Source: Gigaspora margarita (Eukaryota > Glomeromycota > Glomeromycetes > Diversisporales > Gigasporaceae). Taken from it: 64,000 nucleotides of DNA. Below are positions 22,869 through 35,498 of the stretch, in pieces (position 1 is the first letter of the stretch; the number at the start of each line of letters is the position of its first letter). A program made the translations under genes and the position numbers. The stretch covers positions 227,182 to 291,181 of the forward strand of contig WTPW01000367.1 of NCBI GenBank assembly GCA_009809945.1, given 5' to 3'. The notes beneath the pieces were generated by a model, which worked only from the letters and a program-made list of their open reading frames with translations, had not been told where the DNA came from and ran no database searches.

Positions 22869-25019
22869 TATTATGGTAATTTGCTGTAAAAAATTTTACC
22901 TCGATACTTGGACTAATTCTTACAACTGTCAAATGCTAAACTACTAACTTCTCTTCAAATTTACTAAACCCCAAGGCCTAAACCGCACCTGCCAATTATA
23001 TGAATCCAAAACATAAGAACGATAGCTAGCATTCGTCTATATAGCTAAAAAGAAATCAGGCATCATTCTGGAGTATCTATTTCAGGTCCTTACAGATATT
23101 GTAGCCACGGAGCCTAATTATCTACTAATAAGGGTTCTTGCATTGCCCATGCAACTGTGGGGCCCAAAACTGACTGCAAAGAACTTTTTTCTACCACTGT
23201 AGCCATGTATTTTAACCATCCAATATATCGCCCAAGCAGTCCGACGTTACTAATACTTGCAGGGTCACTTAAACGGATGTAGGAGAGAGACAGAGATAGC
23301 TTACCAAGGCGAGTAATAGCAAAACAAAAAGATAACTTCGTCCCTTCTAAACAAAACCCTTACGTATAAATTTCATCTTTTAACATCTGCATGGCATAGC
23401 CTCCTATCCATACCCTTAACTCTTACTTCATATTATTTACCAATATTCATAGAAACCTAAATTTGCTAAAATCATGTGCCATCAAGAAGCACTAGACTAT
23501 TCCAATTCTTGAAAATCATACTATATCTTTTTTTATCCTCGAATTGATTACTATAAGTAGCAAGGCATGACAGGTATAGGTGCTCGTGCCAGAATTTAGA
23601 AGATGAGCACAGCCACAAGTTTATCAAAATGAATTATACAAAAAATGCTTTCATATATCATTTAACAAACCCGGTATACTGTTATACATGTGATGTTAAT
23701 GCGCATCCAATGATCAATTTGAATAAGCCATCTAATAAGATTCAAGATTTCGCACAAAGATATTTACCTGTAAACTATACACTTCATACTTGTACTATAT
23801 TTCTGGTATTTTTTTATCAATAACATCTCAGAGTCATACAATCAAACAGTTTATTGCTGATCTTACAAAGCAGAATAATTAAGGTACAAATCTTCAGATG
23901 AATTCTAAGATTCCCTTTATATAATTATAGAAAAATTTTTAATTATTTATCAGTAATCTCAAGGACATTGATGTCCTCAAAATCACATAATTACTGATAG
24001 TTAAGTATATACTTATTAGATATCAGTAATTATGTGATTTCGAGGCCATTGATGACCTCAAGATTACATAAATTTGCGGACATTAATGTTCTCAAGATTA
24101 ATAATTTGCAGATATCAACATGGTTTTTGTTAAAAAAAATAAAAATAAAAACCAAGCCCCAATGTACATATTGAAGTAAGCCATTTACAGTGAAAGTAGC
24201 AAGGATCACTATCAAATCAATAATTCGCAGGTTCTTGTAAAAAATAAATAAATAAAAACTACTCAGCCCCAATGTATATAGCAGCAAATCTATTTCTTTT
24301 TTAAGAATATTATTCTGATAAGGAGTATTTTTTTTTGCATATTGTTTATTAATGGTAAATTAGTAAACTGGTAATTTTAGTCAATGCATGTACTAATTCG
24401 GATAGCTTATTGCACGATTAGGATTTTGTAAAAAAAAAGATACATATGCAAAACAAGCAATTTTTTTTCTGCATATATCAAAAAAAAATTTTGTGTACGG
24501 AATAACCATTGGATAGAGCGATGAGTAATAAAAAAGCAATTTGATTGGGCAGTAAATTACGAAGAGGTCAACATAGAAAAAGCATTCTCTTAGCGAAATT
24601 AATTTGATTATCAGATAATTAAGCCATCAAAAATTCTGATCAGAAAATTAACTAAAAGAGAAAAAGCAATAAATTTATCTATCTAAATCAGTATTAAAGA
24701 GAAAAATTTTCATAATATTTATCAATGTATTCATCAGTTTTTATACTTCTTATTTTTTAATTTTTTTTACAGTTGCATAACAACAACAGCAAAAGCAATC
24801 TCAATAACAAATTCAAATTGAAGAGCAAGAACAATAACATACTGTAGTCAACTATACAAAACGCTTTCAAGTTTGTGAAATGTGAAATTTACTTTTTTAG
24901 CTATTTTTTCACTTAAATTAGTTTATACTATTAGATAATCATACAAATATTAATCTAATTTAGCTAAACATATCAAATATGGCAAATTAGCATTTCACAA
25001 TTTTCAAAGCATTGTTTAA
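22869..25019. other. Intergenic region with one inverted repeat
   Basis: No gene supported. At 23940-24075 the sequence TATCAGTAATCTCAAGGACA, then TTGATGTCCTC, is repeated nearby in both orientations (AATCACATAATTACTGATA...TATCAGTAATTATGTGATT), giving a hairpin-prone cluster. The rest is AT-rich without recognisable signals. Confidence 0.4.
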
Positions 25020-25358
25020 GGGTGTTAAATTGTTTACCCTCTAAAATTTTGGCCAATCAAAATTTAAGATCAGGTGTAATGTGATAGCCAAAACAAACTT
25101 TTTTTTTCTAAGTAAAAAGTGACATATAAAACTAAAAATGTGTTATAGTTGGGGTTAGGGTAAGAACAGTGTAGGGTTAGAATGCTCTATTAGTAAAATT
25201 TCACGAGGAACATTTTTAATTAGGCCGCAGAAGGTGGTTTCCTAATTAAAAATTAAAGCTATTTTGTTTTTTTGTAAAAAGGTAGCTTCTTCGTTTTGAA
25301 TTTTACGTTATACCTGATCCTAAAATTCGATTGGCCAATATTACAGGGGTGAGCAATT
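25020..25358. mobile_element. Foldback element, family B copy 2, telomere-like core
   Basis: The left arm has GGCCAATCAAAATTTAAGAT then CAGGTGTAATG; the right arm inverted has GGCCAATCGAATTTTAGGAT then CAGGTATAACG. The centre holds TTGGGGTTAGGGTAAG (25149-25164) and GTAGGGTTAG (25171-25180). The internal GTTCCTCGTGAAA segment matches family B copy 1 at 15915-16255 in the opposite orientation. Confidence 0.75.
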
Positions 25359-26879
25359 TTTTGTGGAGAGCAAGGAGTGTTGTACTGTACATAAATGTTT
25401 TGTCAATCCTTTTATAGGTATTGTTGAAGGTGGAAGTCCTAGCCAATGTCATGGAACAGACAACCACCAACTACCGAAAACAAAACAAGACCTCATGATA
25501 TACCCAATGACAAGAGGCAGTTTGATTTGGCAATGCAAAGATGTATTGAGTATAAAGTGGGACTAACCACCCGTTTTTAGGCAAACACACAACTTCTAAC
25601 TTCTATCCCTTTATTAGAGGGCAAAAAGAGCCCATTTTTATAACAATTTTACATATAGGGGGGAATTGAACTCTAATCTAAGCCTATTATACAATTTTAT
25701 AGCCTTTTCACAATTTTAAACACTTCTCTTTTATTGTGACTTAGCCTCTCTTTTATTTTTATTTTTTTTCTATTTATTTGTTTACTTAAGGCTTTAGTTC
25801 TTCTCTTCTTTCATGAACTTGGGTTTCTTGGGCTTTTTTTTCAGAGGCTTGACTTGATCTATATTCTTTCATTATGCTGATTCAGATCTTAGTCACATTT
25901 GCAGTCTCATGATGGTGATGTTGCTGTAGCAAGTTCCAACAAATTTGCTACCAACAATTTTTCCCTTTCTATTTTTTACGACCCATGAAAAATAACATGG
26001 TGATTCTCTTAGAGCTTCAGCAGGGACAAAAAAAAATTATTTTATTTTATTTTTATTTTTCTAATTTTTGACCAGGCCTTTTTAAGAGCTTTTTCTAGGG
26101 GTCAACTTAAGGGTAGTGGTACATAGATCATTTTTATATAGTTTTATATAGTATTTTGAAATTTTCATATAAAACTGATATATGCTACTAATAAAACTTT
26201 TTTAAATTACAGCTAATTTTCATTAAAATTTTACAAAATATAAATAAAACAATTTATCTATTATGGTAAAATTTTGAACTGTTATTATATTTTAAAAAAA
26301 TATAGTTGTATATATCACAAAGTTTTTCTGGGTCAGCCTAAATTTTTCTGGAGTTACACAAAATTGCTAATTCTGATTGGTCAATTTATGTAAATTTATA
26401 AGTTAGTTTTATTACTAAATTTTAATATCCAATTTTTAAATATATTTTTTACTGAGTTTTTACCAATTTTAATAATTTTACTATTATTAGAATCAGAAAA
26501 ATCTGCTCTACAAACTTGTCTTAAGTATTAAAATTAGTTTACTTAATTGATGATCTGCCAGTTACCTAGAGAATTTTCTATATTAGAACGTAACAGAGAT
26601 CATATATGATAAAGCCCAAATTGAAAATTTCAGGTTATAAGTAAAGTTATAAAAGTTCTTACCAATATAGTATAAAAGTAATATAGATCATAAAACAATA
26701 CCATATGCTTTTAATTATTTAGTTATTAATGTTCGATCTTTTTTTTTGGCAAACTTTACTTTGCAAGCATGTGGCATTTACTATGTAAACTCTATACTTA
26801 TTAAATTCATAAACAATTTTACAATACCTCGTTATTAGCAAATTTTACAATGAATATTTAACTTTTAGGCTTTTTAAAG
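25359..26879. other. Intergenic region
   Basis: No gene supported. A small open frame at 25363-25566 has no recognisable domain. The remainder is AT-rich with T-rich tracts. Confidence 0.4.
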
Positions 26880-26889
26880 GTATATTATA

Positions 26890-27456
26890 ACCTGAGTCTC
26901 ATGATGCCATTCAACTATATTCAGCACTGGAAGCATTTGTGAAATATGCCTGGGTACCTCATCAGCATAGTGGGAAGTACATTCATTTGCACATTTCTGA
27001 ATTCGGAATGCTAAATCCTGGGACCCCAAGTTGCAAGAAAATTAGCTAGTTGCAGTAGCATGCAGGCTTAAGATACTTACCCAATGTGATAGAGACAGCT
27101 GTATGGCTTGAGATACGAACTCCCAAGAAGTACACTAGTAAGGATTTAAAAGGTATACCAATTTGGAAACATAAAGTGCCTACCTGGAATCACATACACC
27201 AAATTGGAAGTGATGATATTAGAAAATGTAGGTAAAGTAGTGGACATGTGAATACCAATTGTTGGCTAGAAAAGGACATACAAAAACCAGGCTGGCTATA
27301 TAAATGGAATATAGTAGGCTCTAGTAGGTTTAGGTCATGGATAAAATAGTCCAAGTTTCAGTACTTAGTAGATAGTATAAAAATTGTATCGCAATAGATG
27401 TTGCATCGTTGTAGCAATTGATATACACTCAATAAAGACCAGAGGCATGATCTCAC

Positions 27457-27492
<36 letters not shown>
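26890..27492 (+). mobile_element. Polyadenylated retrocopy (mRNA-like) with target duplication
   Basis: A 603-bp segment ends in 33 consecutive A (27460-27492). AATAAA lies at 27431-27436, 23 bases before the tail, the normal spacing for a polymerase II poly(A) signal. The segment is flanked by GTATATTATA at 26880-26889 and 27493-27502. This is the structure of a transcript inserted by LINE machinery. The long clean tail and perfect duplication imply a recent event. I see no long ORF and no recognisable parent gene; a SINE of polymerase II origin or a 5'-truncated element is an alternative. Confidence 0.75.
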
Positions 27493-27495
<3 letters not shown>

Positions 27496-27502
27496 TATTA
27501 TA

Positions 27503-27831
27503 TCTAAAAAATAATAAGAGCGGGTTTTAATATTACTACTTATATAAATAAAAGATCCGGGTAAACAGTTTAAAAAAAAAGAAGCTTAAAGCTCATCAAG
27601 TATCTTCCATAAATTAGTATTTGGATCTATCATATTTGGAATATCTGGATAATACTAGATGTTTTTGAAAAATAATTTATTCAAATCATACTGATTCGAG
27701 GAACATACCACGAAATATTATAAGCTATGTCTTATTTTACGAAATTTAAGTTTGGACTATTTTTTTTATTTAAATGTTATAAAAATCTAATAAGTTAACA
27801 AGTACAATTTTTTTATCATTGCAAAGGTTTA
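27503..27831. other. Short intergenic gap
   Basis: AT-rich; nothing recognised. Confidence 0.35.
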
Positions 27832-30800
27832 TTTATCTTCTAATTCAAGTTCATTTTCTGTTGCTCTTTGCTTAAAAGCACTAGCAGATGCATTTATCCA
27901 ATTATGTATTGTGAAAACTTGTGAAATGTTCTTCTTTTCTATATCTCCAGCCTCAACATATTTCAAAAGCTCATTATACATATCTTGTGCTTTCATTCTA
28001 TCCTAACTTCTCTGATTTCTATTCAAAAAAATACTCTAATATTAGTTTTATATTTTTTTTATTCTTGCACCACCTCTATTTCCTAGCTTTTGACTACTTT
28101 TTAGTGCCCATTCTTTAATTAATGGAAATTTCACATCTATCACACTAAAAAGTTGGCTTTGTAAGTTATATAATAATAATACCCATTAAGTCTTTATCCT
28201 TACCTTGGAATTGATATTACAACTATAGAATCTGAATAATTAATTTGGATATATTAGTAAAAGGTCAAAAGGTATAAACATTATATACATTATTGCTTAC
28301 TGTTGTTTATTTCATTTTCTCTTTCACTTTTTTCATTTTGATCAATACTAATAATGTCTTTTAATTTCAAAAAAATTAGAATTACTTTTAGTATTATAAA
28401 TCGGCGTGATATAAATATAGTTTAATACCTTCTTTGATAAGGTTTATTGGAATTGTCCATGTAGAACTTGGTATTGTATTTTCTGATTTAGTTGGTTGTG
28501 GCTGGTATAGCAAAGTATTACAAAGTTGGTTCAAATATGCTAGAGTAAAATTATTCCATTCTCCAATATGGAGCAGTTAACGCATACTAATATATCTATT
28601 ATACCTATCATCGACAGGCCATTTCCAATAGAATAGTTTAGAAATCCCTTTAATTGTCTTTATTTTAGTTTTTTCTACATCATTGTCATGATCTGGTTTA
28701 ATGTTTGCTACTGTGGTTCTGAACAGATTTTTAACTACCTTGCTTATATCATCTTCTGTCTCCAAATTTCATCCGATTCATATGTATCGCTTTATTGTAT
28801 GTTTAATCTTAGAATGGTTAGTAGACATATTAGTTTTTGTAATTAATTGCAATATCTAATCAAAAAAAGATACTGACTGCTGCATGGTGTGAATCAACTA
28901 TTGTTTTTGCTTCCCCAGGCTCTAAAAATAACCAACTACAGACTTCAACACCATACTATTCATGCCAATATCCAACAATAACCATTAATTCAAAATTGTG
29001 ACAATAAGGTCCATAGTCAGATATTACCTTAATACATTCCAGCTTTTTGCCTATTGCTTTGAATACAACTTCAAATGCTGATGCTATAAACCAAGCATCC
29101 TACTTGGTATCCGTTAACCAGTGGTCATATGCTATAACATTTAATTCCATTTCACTTTTTTTAGTAAAAGCTAGAATTGTATATAGAGTCCAACCACGTT
29201 TTTTGAAAAATTCTTTTTTTGTTTTACGCGTGAATTGTAACAGTACTCACATTTTATAGTTGGCAATAAAGAGTGCACCATTGAACTTGAGATCAGCCAA
29301 CTCTGCTTTAAATTAAGCATTAAGATACACTTTTCATGTTTGATGCGAAAGGTAATATAACAATTATTCTTTTGATTCTGTAATTTGTTTATGAATACTT
29401 GAAAGTACTGATTCATATATAAATTCCACAAAATTAAACAGTTGATTACAGTTGGGGCATCTCGTTTCATGATTGTTTACATATTCGCCAAATGCATAAG
29501 GTAGACAATATAAAACACAAGGATTATGTTCAATACGACCATCTAACTTAACTGTTAACTCTTTTTCATAACCTCTTTTCATATGTCTTTTGAGTTTCTC
29601 AAGACGTTTCAAGGCTTCATTCTGGTAAAACTGATTATTGTAAATTTTTGAAATAATGGGCACAGGCATTATTTCAAATTTAGTCAAATCAAGCTTAATT
29701 CAGCCAAATTTGAAATAATGCCTATGCCCATTATTTTGAGAATTTACAGCAGTAAGTAAATAGTAAGTAAATATGTTAATAAGAATTACAAAATACCTAA
29801 TAATTAATAATAATAATAAGCTACTAACCTCTAAATCTTTATTTGTCAAATTAGTTTGTATAATTTTTTCAAAATTTCGAATATTTCATATTTGTAATCA
29901 TTGCAAATTATGCATAATCTGCCAAGGTCTTCACGATATTTAAGGTTTTTTGAAATAGCAAGCCATAAAAGTAGTTAATTTCATACCATTCAGATAAGTT
30001 TCACTAAATTTTCTATAATTCACTTTTTTGATCAAGTAAATATAGAACCGGTAATCCTGTTTTTGAGTCTACATTATACGAACTCATTGCAACATTTTTC
30101 CAATCCTGAAAAAACAATGAAACTGTTCATTTTGACTATCAGAAAATCTTTGAACAATTCTTTTTTGCTTTTCTAATAGTGATGCACCTGGACTATAAAG
30201 CTGTGAATGCCTTCTGGCCTTATTAATAGTATCATTTCCAACCTATTTAAATAAAATTTTATGTCAAGCATTTAATTGATTGTAATCGATTGACTTTAAG
30301 TAAGCAAATTTTATAGGAGGGCCACTAAAATTTTATATTGGATGTATCAGATCTAGGTCAGTATTTAGCCCCAATTGTTAGTAGGTCCTATAACAAAATT
30401 ATTAGCTGGGCATTTTTTACTTAATGAATGGATATGATTTATTAGTAAAATTTTATAATCATGGGGCAAAATTAATCAACTCCAATCTAGCTGACCATGA
30501 TTCCAATACACTCTGATATACCCCAACCTGGAATTTTTGGGGACCCCCCTGTATGAGTTACTTTAAATGATCATTATCGGTGAGGGTGATAATTGATTGA
30601 TTGCAGTTTGCATAATTTTGTGATCCCAATAATTAATTTTTTATGTTTAAATAATTGTAATTGCGATCACTGTTGCTAAAGCCAATCAATTTATCAATTG
30701 CAATCACAATCAATCATTTTAATCATAAAAAAATTAATCATAGAGGTCGCAAAATTATGCTAATTGCAAATTTTTTTATTTATTTATTAAACCCTAATGA

Positions 30801-32215
30801 GGGACACCAGGAGGCATACTTAAACTGCAATATTTATATCAAATTAATTATAACCAAAATGCATAAAATTCATTAAAAGCAATTAAATTAAATTGATAAT
30901 CATTGATTAATTATATATAAATCAATTATAATTGATAAAAATTTCTATCGTATTTAATCAGTGGAAATAATAGTAATTGATTAAAATAATCAGATTTTAA
31001 TCAATTACAATCAGGTTTCAAAATTTCTGATGGCAGTTACTTATACCTAATTTATTTTTAAGAGCATTGTATATAAAATTTAGAGTGATAATTGAAAGGA
31101 TTCGAATTTTACTATCAGACCCTCTTTTATTGGAAGTTAATATATTACAGAAGCTATTCCAAAAGGTTGAATCCTGAGAGGTTTGTACTTGTTGCAAATT
31201 TTTTGCAGTTGTTGAAGTTTTATTTAATTGAATAATATTATTATTATAGAGATTTTCTAATAATTTTTGTCAGCAGTAGGATTAGATGCTTTACTCCAAA
31301 ACTCTAGTGATAATAATTCTTTTGAAAAAGGCATTATGTTGGTGCATCTGCAGGCAACAAATATTGCTCGCCATATATACAACTCTTTTTCTTGAAAGCT
31401 ATAGTTGGATGGGTAAATTTCATGTAATATATCTGGAAATTGAACGACTGAGCTTTTTTGTTTATACCAATTACAAAAAAGTAGTAGCCAATGGGCCATT
31501 ACATTAGGAATCTTTTGTGATTTTATATGATGGTTGAAGATTTTTTCAAGTTGCTCTCTATTCATCCAATCATCTTTAGTACATACTGGTGATTCACTCT
31601 TTAATTTCTCTATATGTTTCTGAACTAATTCGTTCATTATTCCAAAAAGATAAGTTCTAGTATACTTTTTATAAATTTCTGCCTTATTTCAAACTTTATC
31701 TGGAGTTTTTCCCTCGATCTTGTTTTTACATACTGACTCTGAATAAATTTCTAAGCTATATCATTTTCTTCAATTTTAGAACAAATAAGTGCTGTATTTT
31801 TTGATAACATGCTGTAAATGAAGAAACAAAACCAGCACCAACTCCATAAAACTTGCTTTCATTTATATTATCAATATTTGATACTATGACATTAAGTTTT
31901 TCTATGTGAAGAAATATTGGAAAAATTCTATATTAGAGGTTAGTTGTTGAATAATATTTGTATTTTTGAAGCCTATAACAGCTAACTCAGAATATTCAGT
32001 TTTTGTTTTAAAACTTTTTTGTAATATGCATTAACTGCTATTGATGGATGTGATTCAATTTTGCTTTTAATTGAATCACAGGTACATTGAAAACCTGACT
32101 TTAATAGATTTTCTTTATCTTGCAAAACAGTATTAATGAAGCTCTTTTGATTAAGCATACATTTAATATACATATGTAAGTAATAAGATATTACAAATTG
32201 TTTCATTTTAGTTTC
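27832..32215 (-). pseudogene. DDE-transposase-like relic of a family repeated in AM fungi
   Basis: Fragments on the minus strand line up in order. 32206-31982 is N-terminal; 31637-31257 starts at a methionine (MNELVQKHIEKLKSESPVCT). 29687-29364 has HNPCVLYCLPYAFGEYVNNH then ETRCPNCNQLF, a CxxC-type finger. 29260-28860 reads GWTLYTILAFTKKSEMELN, IAYDHWLT, KVISDYGPYCHNFELM and FLEPGEAKTIVDSHHAA, and 28765-28430 reads KGISKLFYWKWPVDDRYNRY. 28010-27835 gives the C-terminus, RMKAQDMYNELLKYVEAGDI then ending NELELEDK with a stop. The D.W / SDxGP pattern looks like an RNase-H-fold transposase, but the superfamily is not certain. Internal stops such as those in TK*DAW and HE*YG are explained by C-to-T or G-to-A changes. 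A small MITE sits at 29639-29748. Confidence 0.6.
29639..29748. mobile_element. 110-bp foldback MITE in the transposase-like relic
   Basis: The arms TGTAAATTTTTGAAATAATG then GGCACAGGCATTATTTC, and the inverted copy at the right end, are near identical around a centre containing AAGCTTAATT. The core resembles that of the TA-flanked MITE at 34884-34999 (ATTAAGCTTAATTC), suggesting the same lineage. Confidence 0.65.
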
Positions 32216-32530
32216 TAATTTTATATTAACTATTTCCCACCAGGCTTTAGACCAAACCCTGTAATGTAAGTTAGGGTCTATAATACCCTTATTTAAAATC
32301 TTTGTAGCAAACAGTCATCTTTTTGATATTTTTTTTTATATTGTTATTAATGAAAGTATATTAGAGTAGTAACCATTGTATAAGAGCTAATGAAAAATAT
32401 TATAGGACATGGAGATTAAGAGGTAAATTGATAATGATTTTTTTAAATATGTAACTGATATTTATTCATATTTTTCATAATCAACTAAATTTATTTACAT
32501 TTTAATTGCTATATTTTGCGAAATAATGAA

Positions 32531-32850
32531 TGGGTCCATATTATTTTACCAAAATTACTTTACAGACTCCCTATTTCACTGACAAATTATTCACTGACAA
32601 GTTCATTTTACCAACAGTTCATTTTACCAAAGCTATTTCACTGACAAGTTTTTTTCTAAAAAGCACACTAACTTTAACCCTAATTTTATCCTGACCCTAC
32701 CCTGACCCTAATGACAATGACCAGGATTACTTTGTTGGTGAAATGAGCATCGGTGAAATGAACTGTTGGTAAAATGAACTTGTCAGTGAATAATTTGTCA
32801 GTAAAATGGGGTGTCTGTGAAGTGATTGTCAGTGAAATAATTGCCACCCA
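32531..32850. mobile_element. 320-bp foldback element with telomere-like core
   Basis: Arms of about 110 bp share ACTGACAAATTATTCACTGA then CAAGTTCATTTTACCAACAG in inverted orientation (32577-32625 and 32745-32800). The outer ends are TGGGTCCATATTATTT and, inverted, TGGGTGGCAATTATTT. At the centre, 32670-32712, lies ACTTTAACCCTAATTTTATC followed by CTGACCCTACCCTGACCCTAA. Non-coding. Confidence 0.8.
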
Positions 32851-33534
32851 TAACAAACATGGGCATCATTTAGAAAATTGCATCCTATGATTCAAATAAC
32901 GCCCATGTGCATCTCAAAATAATGCATATCTCATATTAGGGTTTTAGCAATAATTTGATAGCAAAAAAGTTAAGAAAAGTTTTTATTGCCTCAATATAAC
33001 GCCATGCGCATATTCTAAATAACATGCATGTACTCAAATATCACTAAGTGGGCATTATTTCGCAAAAATATAGTACTACTTATGCTCTATGTGTTGTAGA
33101 TTATGCGAGGTCTTTGTCTTAAAAATTATGCCATAGAACATAGTAAAGCGTATGCTTTATGACATGATTTTCAATACAAAAACCCATGCATGCATTCTTA
33201 TTTGACATTATACTAATCTAAATAAAGGCAAAGCAGAAAGCAACTAACTAACATATCGATAGTGCCAGTGGCTTTTTTTTTTAAAAGCGCTCTATTTTTT
33301 TTAGAGAGCAGGGTTTTTTAGAGAATTAAACAATGCCATATACAACAACATGGCTAAATAAGCTTGATCAAAAAGAGGCAAAACCAATGAAAGTAATAGC
33401 ATAATTCTGAGACAAACCAGATCTTTTGTTCATTTTTAAAATCTTCTTGGATTTGTGGTAATTAAAATTAGAAGTGCAACTTTTGGTTCTAGAATTATGA
33501 CAACAAAANACTATATTATGTGTCAGCCTACTAG
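32851..33534. other. Intergenic region with MITE remnants
   Basis: Segments such as AACATGGGCATCATTTAGAA and ATAACGCCCATGTGCAT around 32855-33065 resemble degraded arms of the GGGCGTTATTTCG family at 34884-34999. No gene. A single N is present near 33,510. Confidence 0.4.
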
Positions 33535-33820
33535 GGTTCTACAATTTGATTTGATCTTCAAATATTTGAATCAAATATTTGATCAAATTCAAATTCAAAT
33601 TTGACTATATTTGATTTGATCAAATTCAAATCTGGCCAAATTTGATTTGATTTGACAAATATTTGATTTGATTTGAAAATTACTATTAAAAATTCAAATT
33701 CAAATCAAATTCAAATCCAAATATTTGAATCAAATCAAATTCAAATTAGGGTCAATTTGATTTGATCAAATTCAAATTAACCCAATATTTGATTTGATTT
33801 GAATTTGAGGAACTCTATAG
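33535..33820. repeat. TTTGATTTGAATC-type low-complexity palindromic repeat
   Basis: About 285 bp consist of mixtures of CAAATTTGATTTGATC and its inverse (GATCAAATCAAATTTG-like words), so any part can fold on any other. No ORF. Confidence 0.75.
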
Positions 33821-33951
33821 CCTACGCAAGCATCATCAATTACAACTATTCTTATTACAGTAGATCCCTCATAAGTGCACTTCATTAAATTCACTATATC
33901 AAAAGGCTTTTATATAAACTGATCTTCACTATAATGGGTAGTTCACTAAGG

Positions 33952-34231
33952 CAGTATTGTACGTTTTGGCTGTCCACAGCCTTTTTTGGCATGTCCACGT
34001 CCAAAATTGTCCAAACGTCCAAGATCGTCCAAAGCTTGTCCAGGCTTTAATAATTAATAAATCTATCTAAAAAATATATATCTATATATTTTTTCAGGTG
34101 CTGGACACATTCTAGTTAAAATTAAAATAGGTTATTTTAATAAAATTTTAAGTAATTTTACTTTATTTAATTGTTCAAAATTGTCCAAAATTGTCCAAAT
34201 TATTGTCCAAAGATGTCCTGTGACAACACTG
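33952..34231. mobile_element. 280-bp hAT MITE, family D copy 1
   Basis: The ends are CAGTATTGTACGTTTTGG and ...TGTGACAACACTG. The 8-bp duplication CACTAAGG is at 33944-33951 and 34232-34239. The interior has repeated GTCCAAA words. A second copy lies at 47545-47822 in the same orientation. Confidence 0.9.
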
Positions 34232-34359
34232 CACTAAGGGGAGTGCCAGAAATCACCTGATTTCCATTTACTATAGGGCCTACCCCCCTCCCCCTACCTG
34301 ACTGGTTTAAATAGCCAATCAAATTTCGCGTATATTAAATTATTATTAAAAATATTTAT

Positions 34360-35498
34360 AAACTTTAATAGTTAATAACTTTTGATCTACTGGTCCAATA
34401 TGGATGATTTAACTACCAAAATGATACTCTCAAAGAGAGGATTCTAACAAGTCCAAAATTGCAAAAATCTAATCACAGGATCATAAGATCGATATAGATT
34501 TGTGTATTATTACTATATAGTATTTATAAATAAATACAATGTAGTAATAATACACACATCTATGTCGATCTTATGATCCTGTGATTAGATTTTTGTAACT
34601 TTGGCTTGTTAGAATCCTCTCTTTGAGAGGATCGTTTTGGTAGTTAAATCATCTAAATTGGACCAGTAGATCAAAAGTTATTTACTATTATATATTATAT
34701 ATAATATAATAAATAACTTTTGATCCACTGGTCCGATTTGGATAATTTAACTACCAAAATGATCCTCTCAAAGAGAGGATCTAACAAGCCCAAACTCACA
34801 AGAATCTAATTACAGGATCATAAGATCGATATAGATTTATGTATTATTACTATATATCGTATTTATTTAATAAATACTACATACCGTAAAATCTCGAAAT
34901 AGCGAGCATGGGCGTTATTTCGAATCTTGCCTTGAATTAAGCTTAATTCGGGCTGAAAATTGTAATTTTACTCTGCGCGTTATTTCGAGATTTTACGGTA
35001 TGTAGTAATAATATACAAATCTATATAGATCTTAAGCTCCTGTGATTAGATTCTTGTGATTCTGGGCTTGTTAGAATCCTCTCTTTGAGAGGATCATTTT
35101 GGTAGTTAAATCATCCAGTGGATCAAAAGTTATTTATTATATTATATATAATATATAATAGTAAATAACTTTTGATCTACTGGTCCAATTTAGATGATTT
35201 AACTACCAAAATGATCCTATTAAAGAGATGATTCTAACAGTCCCAAAGTTACAAAAATTTAATCACAGGATCATAAGATCGATATAGATTTGTGTATTAT
35301 TACTATATAGTATTTATTTAATAAAACTATATAGTAATAATACACAAATCTATGTCGATCTTATGATCCTGTGATTAGATTTTTGTAACTTTGGGCTTGC
35401 TAGAATCCTCTCTTTGAGAGGATCATTTTGGTAGTTAAATCATCTAAATTGGACCAGTAGATCAAAAGTTATTTACTATTATATATTATATATAATAT
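34360..35498. repeat. Array of three long palindromic repeats
   Basis: Three units of about 320-430 bp (starting near 34366, 34711 and 35161) are each a long inverted repeat: AACTTTTGATCYACTGGTCC ... GGATGATTTAACTACCAAAA, CTCTCAAAGAGAGGAT, ACAGGATCATAAGATCGATA, then a spacer and the same in reverse. They are joined by (TATAATA)-rich linkers. Unit 2 contains a small MITE (34884-34999). A fourth unit continues at 43350-43672 beyond the LINE, which inserted at its first bases. Confidence 0.85.
34884..34999. mobile_element. TA-flanked MITE inside palindrome unit 2
   Basis: The inverted ends CCGTAAAATCTCGAAATA and TATTTCGAGATTTTACGG are flanked by TA. The core is ATTAAGCTTAATTCGGGC. It occupies the loop of the second palindromic unit. 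Related, more diverged copies lie at 29639-29748 and about 6825-6915. Confidence 0.75.

Noticed and set aside
33535-33820. Promoter or origin made of CAAATTTG repeats
   Set aside because: Pure low-complexity palindromic DNA; nothing ties it to replication or transcription.
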